From the NCBI GenBank assembly GCA_002733485.1, contig NVVU01000015.1, positions 31,596 to 38,547 of the forward strand: a stretch of DNA of 6,952 nt, written 5' to 3'. The notes under the pieces are model-generated. The model did not search any database. It worked only from the letters and a program-made list of their open reading frames with translations, and was not told the origin of the DNA. Shown in pieces: positions 1 to 5,568 of the stretch (position 1 is the stretch's first letter; the number at the start of each line of letters is the position of its first letter). A program made the translations under genes and the position numbers. The stretch is from Robiginitomaculum sp. (lineage in GTDB: Bacteria > Pseudomonadota > Alphaproteobacteria > Caulobacterales > Maricaulaceae).

Positions 1-60
1 CGTACCATCGGCGGCAAATTCCGTTTCAAAGGCATATTTGGTTGCGTTACCTGTATTCAT
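1..60 (-). CDS. fliH: FliH-like flagellar assembly protein, N-terminal fragment (runs off left edge)
   Basis: Only the first 20 codons are visible, starting at an ATG at positions 60-58 and open to the window edge. The ATG lies one base after the fliG stop codon. This spacing, and the lack of a clear ribosome binding site in the last codons of fliG, point to translational coupling with fliG. The visible peptide contains KYAFETEF, a basic/aromatic start of the kind found in alphaproteobacterial FliH/FlbE proteins, but 20 residues cannot prove the family. The call rests mainly on position: fliF-fliG-fliH is the common order. FliH binds and restrains the export ATPase FliI at the base of the flagellar export apparatus. 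Alternative: another small flagellar gene in the same operon. Confidence 0.6.
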   Translation of the reverse strand, partial: MNTGNATKYAFETEFAADGT

Positions 61-61
61 T

Positions 62-1096
62 TTAATAAACCAACTCATCGTCTGCGCCGCCATCGGCCAG
101 CAGAATTTCACCCTTGGCCGCCAGGTCCTTGGCCAGATTGACCATCATCTGCTGGGCACCTTCAACATCCTTGAGACGCACCGGCCCCATGGCCTCCATA
201 TCCTCACGTAAAATTTTGGCGGCCCTTTCCGACATGTTTGAGAAAAATAAATCGCGCAACGCCTCGGATGCCCCTTTCATTGCCAGCGCCAGTTGATCTT
301 TCTCCACCGCTCGCAGCAGCGTTTGCGCACCGCCCGGATCGAGCTTCTGCAAATCCTCGTACACAAACATCAGGGAACGGATCTGCTCGGATGCATCGCG
401 GTTGCGCTCTTCCAGAGAGGCCAGAAAACGGTTTTCGGTCTGGCGGTCAAAATTATTAAATATATCTGCCATCATTTCATGGCTGTCGCGCTTGTTGGTC
501 CGGGCCAGATTGGACATAAACTCACGGCGCAAGGTGGCCTCAATCTCGTCCATAATCTCTTTTTGTACCGGTTCCATGCGCAACATGCGCATTACCACTT
601 CCATGGAAAAGTCTTCCGGCAGAGCGCTGAGCACCCGGGCAGCATGGTCGGCCTTGACCTTGGACAGCACCACCGCCACGGTCTGCGGATATTCATTTTT
701 CAGATAATTGGCTAGTACGCCTTCATTCACATTGCCCAGCTTGTCCCACATGGTCCGCCCGGCCGGTCCACGGATTTCCTCCATGACGTTTTCGACTTTG
801 TCTTCGGGCATAAAGCTAGCCAAAAGGCGTTGGGTGGCGTCATAAGAACCCATAATCGAGCCGGTAGAGGACATCTGGCTGACAAATTCGACAATCAGTT
901 TTTCCACTGCCGAGGACGTTACATTACCCAGATTGGACATGGATTGGGAAATTTCCTTAATCTCCTCATCGTCCATCAATTCCCACAATTTGTGATGCTC
1001 TTCCCCCAGGGCTAATAAAATAATGGCGGCCTTGTCCGCGCCCGACAGGCGCGTCACATCGTCAACTACGGCGCGATTGGTTGCAGGTCCTGCCAT
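62..1096 (-). CDS. fliG: Flagellar motor switch protein FliG
   Basis: FliG is the rotor protein that links the FliF MS ring to the FliM/FliN switch complex and contacts the stator MotA, so it is needed for torque and direction switching. The 344-residue length is usual. The N-terminal domain (about 15-110) should bind FliF. The middle domain carries EYPQ at 135-138, where many FliGs have EHPQ, followed by TVAVVLSKV. The C-terminal domain has MFVY at 243-246 and the five charged residues that matter for torque in E. coli: K274, R291, E298 (Asp in E. coli), D299 and R307. Charge is conserved at all five. The ATG start at 1096 has a GAGG ribosome binding site at 1108-1105, 8 bases upstream, inside the end of fliF; the gap to the fliF stop is 3 bases. 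It ends one base before fliH. No truncation or frameshift is seen. Confidence 0.97.
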   Translation of the reverse strand: MAGPATNRAVVDDVTRLSGADKAAIILLALGEEHHKLWELMDDEEIKEISQSMSNLGNVTSSAVEKLIVEFVSQMSSTGSIMGSYDATQRLLASFMPEDKVENVMEEIRGPAGRTMWDKLGNVNEGVLANYLKNEYPQTVAVVLSKVKADHAARVLSALPEDFSMEVVMRMLRMEPVQKEIMDEIEATLRREFMSNLARTNKRDSHEMMADIFNNFDRQTENRFLASLEERNRDASEQIRSLMFVYEDLQKLDPGGAQTLLRAVEKDQLALAMKGASEALRDLFFSNMSERAAKILREDMEAMGPVRLKDVEGAQQMMVNLAKDLAAKGEILLADGGADDELVY

Positions 1097-1099
1097 GTC

Positions 1100-2767
1100 T
1101 TATGCCTCGTGCAGCCAGGTGCGAAGGATCGAAATTGATTCCTCCGGATGCGAATCTACAATTTCGGCAACCTTGTTGACCGAAGAGGCTTTTACCTGCC
1201 CCTGAATTTTGGCCACATCAATGGTATCTTCCAACTCCGAGCTTTGCTGTGGTGGCGGCAAGGCACCCTGAACGCCAGAGCCCTGGCCACCCGACGGAAT
1301 GGGCGGGGCCGCCGCACCATCAGGGCCCGTCAGCGCCGGCGTACCGCCAGCATTGGCCAGCAAGGGCATGCCCCCCACTGCGCCGCCAGCGACAATTCCG
1401 GATAATAAAGGCCGAACGATGAAGATCATCATGGCAATGGAGACGACCGCCAGAATAAGCAGTTCAATCGCACGCATGATGTCGTCCTTGCTGAATGCAA
1501 ACATTCCTGGCGGCGCCACATCCCCCAGTGGCGCTGGCCGTGAAAAGCGCACATTGGATACGGTGACCGTGTCGCCGCGCGCCGCATCAAAGCCAATGGC
1601 AGTTTTAACCAATCCCTCGATCTGGCTCATTTGCGCAGGTGTGCGGGGGTTATAGATCTCCACGCCGGCATCATCTTTGGCCAAAATTCCATCCACAACC
1701 ACGGCCACGGAAAGCCGTTTAATTGCGCCCGAAGAACGCACAATGGTACGTTCCGTTTTTGAATTGCCATAGTTCAGGATTTCATTAGTGCGGGAACTGA
1801 TGGCATTGGATTTACCCCCATTACTGCCACTTGAATCATCTTTATTGGGAACATTGGCCCCGACGCTGACGGCAGCACTGGTTTTGGCTTCTGTTTCGTC
1901 GGAGCTTTCTTCACTGCTATCACTGGAGATAACCACTCGGTTATCCGGATCATAGATGGTTGAACGCTCAGTTACCCTGTCCAGATTAAGATCGGCACTG
2001 ATTTGAACCTGAACCCCGTCCGGACCGGTAATCGGCACCAGCATGCTGGTGATTTTCCTGGATAGCATCATCTCGACCATGCTGCGCTGGCCGGCAGAGG
2101 CCACCCCTTCATGGCCTTCTTCATCCTGACGCGCCAGCACTCGCCCGGCTTCATCGGCAACGGTAACGGCACCGGCCTTTAGTCCCGGCACAGCACTGGC
2201 CACCAATTGACGGATAGCCTGGGTCTGCGTAACGCCGATAATGTTGGATTGCAGGCGAATCACCACTGACGCCTTTGCCTGTTGCGCATCACGTTCAAAC
2301 AGGCGGCGTTTTGGCATTACCAACAGTACCCGAGCGGCGCTGACCCCGTTCAGAGACGTGATGGTGCGTTCCAGCTCGCCCTGCAGGGCGCGCAATTGCG
2401 CCATGTTCTGGGCAAAGCTCGTTTGCCCCATGGCACTGGCCTTGTCGAAAATTTCATAACCCATAGAGCCGCTGCTGGGCAGGTTTTCCCCGGCCAGCGC
2501 CATACGCACCGTATCCACTTTTTTGCGGGGCACCAGAATAGTAGAGCCACCGGCCCCTATGGAATAGGAAACCCCCATCTGGTCCAGGCGGGCGCTGATC
2601 TCCTGAGCTTCTTTCAGTTCCAGCCCGGAATACAGCAAGGTTTTATCGGCGGAGCCAATACGAAAGCTCATCGTCATCAGCGCCAACGTGACACCAATAG
2701 TGACTCCCATAATGATGATCAGTCGTACCGGACCAAACTGATTGAGCGTATTGAGTAAACCGTTCAC
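1100..2767 (-). CDS. fliF: Flagellar MS-ring protein FliF
   Basis: FliF forms the inner-membrane MS ring, the platform on which the rotor and export gate assemble. The 555 residues show the expected layout. A first membrane segment lies at about 15-35. The YscJ/FliF ring-building modules cover about 40-215 and include the signature LVASAVPGL at 188-196. A second periplasmic domain covers about 235-415. A second membrane segment lies at about 433-451 and is followed by RPLL. A Gly/Pro/Ala-rich cytoplasmic linker (about 460-505) leads to a conserved tail (511-555, ending in RTWLHEA) that matches the FliG-binding region. A Ser/Asp/Glu-rich low-complexity stretch (281-320) sits inside the second periplasmic domain, where FliF proteins commonly have a flexible insert. 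The start is GTG at 2767-2765, supported by AGGTAGGG seven bases upstream. It is the first gene of its operon: a terminator and a CtrA-like box lie upstream, and fliG follows after 3 bases. Confidence 0.97.
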   Translation of the reverse strand: MNGLLNTLNQFGPVRLIIIMGVTIGVTLALMTMSFRIGSADKTLLYSGLELKEAQEISARLDQMGVSYSIGAGGSTILVPRKKVDTVRMALAGENLPSSGSMGYEIFDKASAMGQTSFAQNMAQLRALQGELERTITSLNGVSAARVLLVMPKRRLFERDAQQAKASVVIRLQSNIIGVTQTQAIRQLVASAVPGLKAGAVTVADEAGRVLARQDEEGHEGVASAGQRSMVEMMLSRKITSMLVPITGPDGVQVQISADLNLDRVTERSTIYDPDNRVVISSDSSEESSDETEAKTSAAVSVGANVPNKDDSSGSNGGKSNAISSRTNEILNYGNSKTERTIVRSSGAIKRLSVAVVVDGILAKDDAGVEIYNPRTPAQMSQIEGLVKTAIGFDAARGDTVTVSNVRFSRPAPLGDVAPPGMFAFSKDDIMRAIELLILAVVSIAMMIFIVRPLLSGIVAGGAVGGMPLLANAGGTPALTGPDGAAAPPIPSGGQGSGVQGALPPPQQSSELEDTIDVAKIQGQVKASSVNKVAEIVDSHPEESISILRTWLHEA

Positions 2768-2774
2768 GAATTTT

Positions 2775-2782
2775 CCCTACCT
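2775..2782 (-). promoter_or_regulatory. Ribosome binding site of fliF (fixes the GTG start)
   Basis: AGGTAGGG reads on the minus strand from 2782 to 2775, with 7 bases between its last G and the GTG at 2767. There is no ATG nearby in this frame that would give a complete first membrane segment, so this site decides for the GTG start. Confidence 0.75.
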
Positions 2783-2829
2783 AAACGCGCGCTTGCGCAC
2801 TCCACTAGGCAGGAATTTCCCACTACGTC

Positions 2830-2845
2830 GTAAACGTATACTTAA
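2830..2845 (-). promoter_or_regulatory. Probable CtrA binding site in the fliF promoter region
   Basis: The minus strand reads TTAA-N7-TTTAC (2845-2830). The CtrA consensus is TTAA-N7-TTAAC, so eight of nine positions match with exact spacing. It lies about 63 bases before the fliF start and downstream of the sciP terminator, the place expected for the operon promoter. In Caulobacter the fliF operon is activated by phosphorylated CtrA. I could not assign a convincing -10 element, so the transcription start is not placed. Confidence 0.5.
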
Positions 2846-2875
2846 TGAAACGGACACAGAGGCATGAAAATGCAT

Positions 2876-2914
2876 AAAAAAAGAGCCAGAAGGTAAACTT
2901 CGGGCTCTTTTTTT
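2876..2914 (-). terminator. Bidirectional Rho-independent terminator between sciP and fliF
   Basis: The core is GAGCC (2883-2887) pairing with GGCTC (2903-2907), one mismatch, then GAAG (2889-2892) pairing with CTTC (2898-2901) around a 5-base loop. Seven A residues precede it (2876-2882) and seven T residues follow it (2908-2914), so a U-tract is made in both directions. On the minus strand it would end the sciP transcript and isolate fliF, which then needs its own promoter. On the plus strand it would stop antisense transcription coming from fliF. Confidence 0.85.
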
Positions 2915-2921
2915 GATTTAT

Positions 2922-2945
2922 TGAGGGATTGGGTCCCTCATTTTT
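2922..2945 (+). terminator. Second hairpin with plus-strand T-tract, just past the sciP stop
   Basis: A perfect 7-bp stem, TGAGGGA (2922-2928) and TCCCTCA (2934-2940), closes a 5-base loop and is followed on the plus strand by TTTTT (2941-2945). On the minus strand no U-tract follows, so there it would act as an extra hairpin between the sciP stop and the main terminator, perhaps protecting the mRNA 3' end. As a true terminator it fits the plus strand better. Confidence 0.5.
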
Positions 2946-2960
2946 GATATTTTGCCGAAA

Positions 2961-3248
2961 CTATCGGTACTGCTGCACCTTGGTGGTTCGCAGCCCGGCC
3001 AGACCATGACGGTCGATCATTTGCTGCCAGCCCAGAAATTCCTCCACCGTTAGGCGGTAACGGTTGCAGGCATCTTCCAGGGTCAATAACCCTCCCCGAA
3101 CGGCGGCAACCACTTCTGCCTTTCGCCGGATGACCCAGCGCCGGGTTTCCGGCTGTGGCAAGTCTGCCAATGTCAGCGGACTGCCGTCTGGTCCAATAAC
3201 CAATGTTTCTCGTGCTTTTCGTGCGTAACCCATATCACCCGTTCCCAT
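2961..3248 (-). CDS. sciP: CtrA inhibitor SciP (DUF1153 family small transcription factor)
   Basis: This 95-residue basic protein matches the DUF1153/SciP family. Visible conserved blocks are VIGPDGSPLTLADLP (17-31), RRWVIRRKAEVVAAV (36-50, start of the helix-turn-helix), LLTLEDACNRY (54-64), EEFLGW (69-74), and the family's typical end HGLAGLRTTKVQQYR (81-95). In Caulobacter SciP binds CtrA and/or DNA at CtrA-activated promoters and blocks recruitment of RNA polymerase, which limits many flagellar genes to one cell-cycle phase. The gene stands alone, with a terminator-like hairpin on either side. The first ATG (3248) has no clear ribosome binding site. A second ATG at 3233 (90 residues) has GGGA 8 bases upstream and gives a start closer to what I recall of relatives, so the true start may be 3233. 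Confidence 0.93.
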   Translation of the reverse strand: MGTGDMGYARKARETLVIGPDGSPLTLADLPQPETRRWVIRRKAEVVAAVRGGLLTLEDACNRYRLTVEEFLGWQQMIDRHGLAGLRTTKVQQYR

Positions 3249-3298
3249 ACTTGTTTATCGGACATTTGCTGTCTCTGGGTGTGACCCTAAGAGAAAAA

Positions 3299-3314
3299 GT
3301 TAAATATCCGGCAA
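3299..3314 (-). promoter_or_regulatory. Possible degenerate CtrA site upstream of sciP
   Basis: The minus strand reads TTGC-N7-TTAAC (3314-3299): the right half-site is perfect and the left half matches at two of four positions, with exact 7-base spacing. It lies 50 to 65 bases before the two possible sciP starts. sciP is CtrA-dependent in Caulobacter, so a site here is expected, but a seven-of-nine match in A/T-rich DNA can arise by chance. Confidence 0.3.
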
Positions 3315-3361
3315 ATGAAGCTGGTGAATTCCTCCAAAAAAAACCCTGTCCAATTTTAATT

Positions 3362-3394
3362 AAATCCCCTCCGGTTCAGTGCCGAAGGGGACTT
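3362..3394 (-). terminator. Probable terminator after flgE
   Basis: Starting 7 bases after the flgE stop, the minus strand can form a 13-bp stem (3394-3382 with 3374-3362) around a 7-base loop. Two positions pair as G-U only when transcribed from the minus strand; on the plus strand they would be A-C mismatches. This indicates that it serves the flgE transcript. The sequence after it is A/T-rich (ATTTAATTAAAATT) but not a clean U-tract, so termination may be incomplete. A run of eight T follows about 20 bases further on (3343-3336). Confidence 0.6.
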
Positions 3395-3400
3395 AACGGC

Positions 3401-4786
3401 TTATCGTTTGATCCTGATCAGCTCGTCGAGCATCTGGTCTGCAGTGGTGATGATTTTGGACGATGCCGAATACGCCCGCTGTACTGTAATCAGGTTGGTA
3501 AACTCTTTGGCCAGGTCCACATTGGAACCCTCCAGGGTTTTGGAGGCAATTTTGCCAACCCCGTCACCGGCCGCTTTCAGATTTAGCGATCCAGAATTAA
3601 TGGCCAGGCTAAAGGCGTCACCATCCTCGGCGTTCAAGCCATTGGGATTGACGAAGGTCGCCAATGGTATCTGGTAAATTTTCTGAATGACGCCATTTGA
3701 GAAACTGGCGGTGACAAATCCCTGATCATCGACATCAACCCCGGTCAGACTGCCAAAAATGGCACCATCAACAATCGAGGAGTCCAGAACCGAATTGGAA
3801 TCAAACTGGGTCATGCCGCCTGAAGCCCCGGCACTGCCCAGATTAACATTGATGGCCTGTGCGGCAATGCCCAGGCTGCTGGCCCAGTTAAACGCACTGA
3901 CCCCCGGTGCCCCTGCCGAGGAGGCCCCAAAGGCCAGGTTCAGCGACATAGAGTTGACCGCATCAAACTGGCCGTTGGCGTCAAAAACCACATTGCCCAC
4001 GGCGAGCTGGCCATCAATCAGCGGCGCACCAACGGTAACATCACTGGCCGGACTGGCGTAAACCTCTACGTGCCAGGTATTGGCGGCGGCGCTGCTTTTA
4101 AGAAAGGCAAGGTTGATATTGTGTACACCGCCCTGGCTGTCAAAGACCTGCACCGTGCGCACAAAGTCCGGGGTCACCGCCCCCGAAGCCATATTGGTTG
4201 CCGTCGTCGCTGAAGCATAGGTTGCCTCAGCGGCGGAAATGACCTGACTGGCTTTTAGATTGCCATTGACCTGCACACTGCTGGTGGCTTTGGCCGCCCC
4301 GCTGATCGAGGCAATATTAACCGTGGAAAGGGCGGTGATATCAGAAGCATTGGTAACAAAATTGCCATTAGGCTGCGCCGCCCAACCGCGTAAATAATAA
4401 CCGGCCGCATTGCGCAAGAAGCCCTTCTCATCGGGTGCGAAGCCACCGGCGCGCGTAAAGCGCAAGGCATCATTAGTGGCACCATTTTGCGTTGCGGTGC
4501 CCACAACGAAAAAACCTGACCCGGCAATGCCCAGATCAGTTGAGGAGCTGGAGGACTGTAATTGGCCCTGTTCAGCAATAAGGCGTTGAGCGCCGGCCGA
4601 AACCCCTGCCCCGGCGTCCAGGGCACTAATGTTGGATGAAGAGGTGACCAGGGATGAAAAATCTGAGCGTGTTCGCTTGTATCCAATCGTATTGATGTTG
4701 GCGATATTATTGGAAATACCGCTTAAGGCAGACGAATTCGCCCGCAACCCGGCAACGCCAATAGTCAGTGCTGTATTAAGTGACAT
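3401..4786 (-). CDS. flgE: Flagellar hook protein FlgE
   Basis: FlgE is the subunit of the hook, the curved universal joint outside the cell; it is exported by the flagellar type III apparatus and has no cleaved signal peptide. The protein has 461 residues, longer than Salmonella FlgE (about 400) and shorter than that of Caulobacter. The N-terminal rod/hook block includes SGISNNIANINTIGYK (22-37), and the GSGFFVV motif (89-95) follows. The middle is Ala/Ser-rich. The C-terminal coiled region, LEGSNVDLAKEFTNLITVQR (418-437) then AYSASSKIITTADQMLDELI, is typical of hook and distal-rod proteins. The frame is open back to a GTG at 4810, but the ATG at 4786 has AGGAG 6 bases upstream and begins MSLNTAL, the conserved FlgE start, so I use 4786. 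FlgG was considered, but the length and position after flgD favour FlgE. It lies downstream of flgD by 86 bases. Confidence 0.95.
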   Translation of the reverse strand: MSLNTALTIGVAGLRANSSALSGISNNIANINTIGYKRTRSDFSSLVTSSSNISALDAGAGVSAGAQRLIAEQGQLQSSSSSTDLGIAGSGFFVVGTATQNGATNDALRFTRAGGFAPDEKGFLRNAAGYYLRGWAAQPNGNFVTNASDITALSTVNIASISGAAKATSSVQVNGNLKASQVISAAEATYASATTATNMASGAVTPDFVRTVQVFDSQGGVHNINLAFLKSSAAANTWHVEVYASPASDVTVGAPLIDGQLAVGNVVFDANGQFDAVNSMSLNLAFGASSAGAPGVSAFNWASSLGIAAQAINVNLGSAGASGGMTQFDSNSVLDSSIVDGAIFGSLTGVDVDDQGFVTASFSNGVIQKIYQIPLATFVNPNGLNAEDGDAFSLAINSGSLNLKAAGDGVGKIASKTLEGSNVDLAKEFTNLITVQRAYSASSKIITTADQMLDELIRIKR

Positions 4787-4792
4787 TATAAA

Positions 4793-4797
4793 CTCCT
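4793..4797 (-). promoter_or_regulatory. Ribosome binding site of flgE (decides the start)
   Basis: AGGAG on the minus strand (4797-4793) lies 6 bases before the ATG at 4786. The in-frame GTG at 4810 lies upstream of this site, so the ribosome binding site would be inside the longer reading frame. This favours the shorter protein. Confidence 0.85.
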
Positions 4798-4845
4798 GTT
4801 GATTTTTCACTCATTTTTTATTGAGGAGCTTCTGCTTCAAAGAAA

Positions 4846-4864
4846 GGGTCACCATTCTGGACCC
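4846..4864 (-). other. Small hairpin in the flgD-flgE gap
   Basis: GGGTC (4864-4860) and GACCC (4850-4846) can pair around a 9-base loop, 8 bases after the flgD stop, followed on the minus strand by TTTCTTT. The 5-bp stem is short for a terminator. It could be a weak attenuator or an mRNA processing/stability element between a low-copy protein (FlgD) and a high-copy one (FlgE). I see no sigma-54 GG-N10-GC element in this gap. Confidence 0.3.
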
Positions 4865-4872
4865 CCGTTTCA

Positions 4873-5547
4873 TTATATTGCGGGTGTTGTGCGGTCCCGT
4901 ACCGCCAGTATGCTGGCAAAGGAAATCCGATCATTGCCCACCAGCAGCGCGGGTTCAGAGCCAGAGAAATCTGCACCCGTGATGACCCGTGTGGTCGTAA
5001 CCGAGGTGGAAACCAGATTGCCATCATTATCCAGTGCACTCACTTCAAGGTCATAATTTCCATCCGCCAGAAGCGTGCCGACATTATCCCGGCCATCCCA
5101 GTTAAAGGCGTGGTTGCCGGTGCTGGTATTGCCATCGGCCTTGAAAACCACCTTGCCATTGGCATCCTTGACCAAAATACTCACCGAGGCGGCATCAGAC
5201 TGGGTTGAATAACTCCATTGGGCATTGCCGTTGGCAAATGGCGCTGTGGAGCCCAGTACATCAACTTCCTTGCCGATAAACCCAACCGCCGAAGTGGCCG
5301 AGTTGGCGGCATTAAGAGTGATCAGGGATTCCAGGTTTTTATTTTGACTAATCTGTTGCTCTACCCCGGAAAACTGCACCAGTTGGTCAACAAATTGCGT
5401 AGAATCCAGTGGACTGAGCGGATCCTGGTTTTTCAACTGCTCGGTCAGCAAGATAAGAAACGTGTCAAAATTATCCGCAAGGCCAGCGGTGGCCGTCTGT
5501 GTATTTGACACCGCAGTATTTAACCCAAGGCCATTCAGAACTGGCAT
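4873..5547 (-). CDS. flgD: Flagellar hook assembly (cap) protein FlgD
   Basis: FlgD caps the growing hook and guides FlgE polymerisation, then is replaced by FlgK. The 224 residues show the family's diagnostic N-terminal block, FLILLTEQLKNQDPLSPLDS (30-49), followed by TQFVDQLVQFSGVEQQ (50-65). The C-terminal beta-sandwich has FNWDGRDNVG (148-157), then LLADGNYDLEVSA, the typical FlgD Ig-like/tudor motif. The ATG at 5547 has AGGG 7 bases upstream (5558-5555), overlapping the fliK stop codon, and the intergenic gap is only 9 bases. This indicates co-expression, and probably coupling, with fliK. It is intact and of normal length. Confidence 0.96.
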   Translation of the reverse strand: MPVLNGLGLNTAVSNTQTATAGLADNFDTFLILLTEQLKNQDPLSPLDSTQFVDQLVQFSGVEQQISQNKNLESLITLNAANSATSAVGFIGKEVDVLGSTAPFANGNAQWSYSTQSDAASVSILVKDANGKVVFKADGNTSTGNHAFNWDGRDNVGTLLADGNYDLEVSALDNDGNLVSTSVTTTRVITGADFSGSEPALLVGNDRISFASILAVRDRTTPAI

Positions 5548-5568
5548 AATTTCACCCTATAATTTCAC
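5546..5568 (-). repeat. Short direct repeat across the fliK-flgD junction
   Basis: The 10-mer GTGAAATTAT occurs twice with a 13-base period on the minus strand (5568-5559 and 5555-5546). The first copy encodes the end of FliK and runs into its stop codon; the second leads into the flgD ATG. The flgD ribosome binding site lies at the join of the two copies. Confidence 0.8.

Noticed and set aside
293..715. Long plus-strand open frames opposite fliG, and similar ones opposite fliF, flgE, flgD and fliK
   Set aside because: They are antisense shadows of conserved genes, with no family motif or ribosome binding context that would support them.
2350..2550. Minus-strand 66-residue open frame inside fliF, and a 143-residue one inside flgE (4255-4686)
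   Set aside because: Both lie fully within well-supported genes in another frame, have no recognisable motifs, and are rich in Trp/Pro/Arg as expected of shadow frames.
2788..2800. GCGC-rich near-palindrome upstream of fliF as an operator
   Set aside because: The alternating GCGC pattern leaves too small a loop for a hairpin and matches no operator I can name.
3332..3336. Strong Shine-Dalgarno-like GGAGG on the minus strand between flgE and sciP
   Set aside because: No ATG, GTG or TTG follows within a usable distance, and no reading frame of interest begins there.
4787..4810. Eight-codon N-terminal extension of FlgE starting at GTG 4810
   Set aside because: The AGGAG ribosome binding site lies inside this extension, directly ahead of the ATG at 4786, and MSLNTAL is the conserved start of FlgE.
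4787..4872. Sigma-54 promoter for flgE, as in Caulobacter hook genes
   Set aside because: I searched the gap for GG-N10-GC by eye and found no acceptable match. The same holds for the regions upstream of sciP and fliF.
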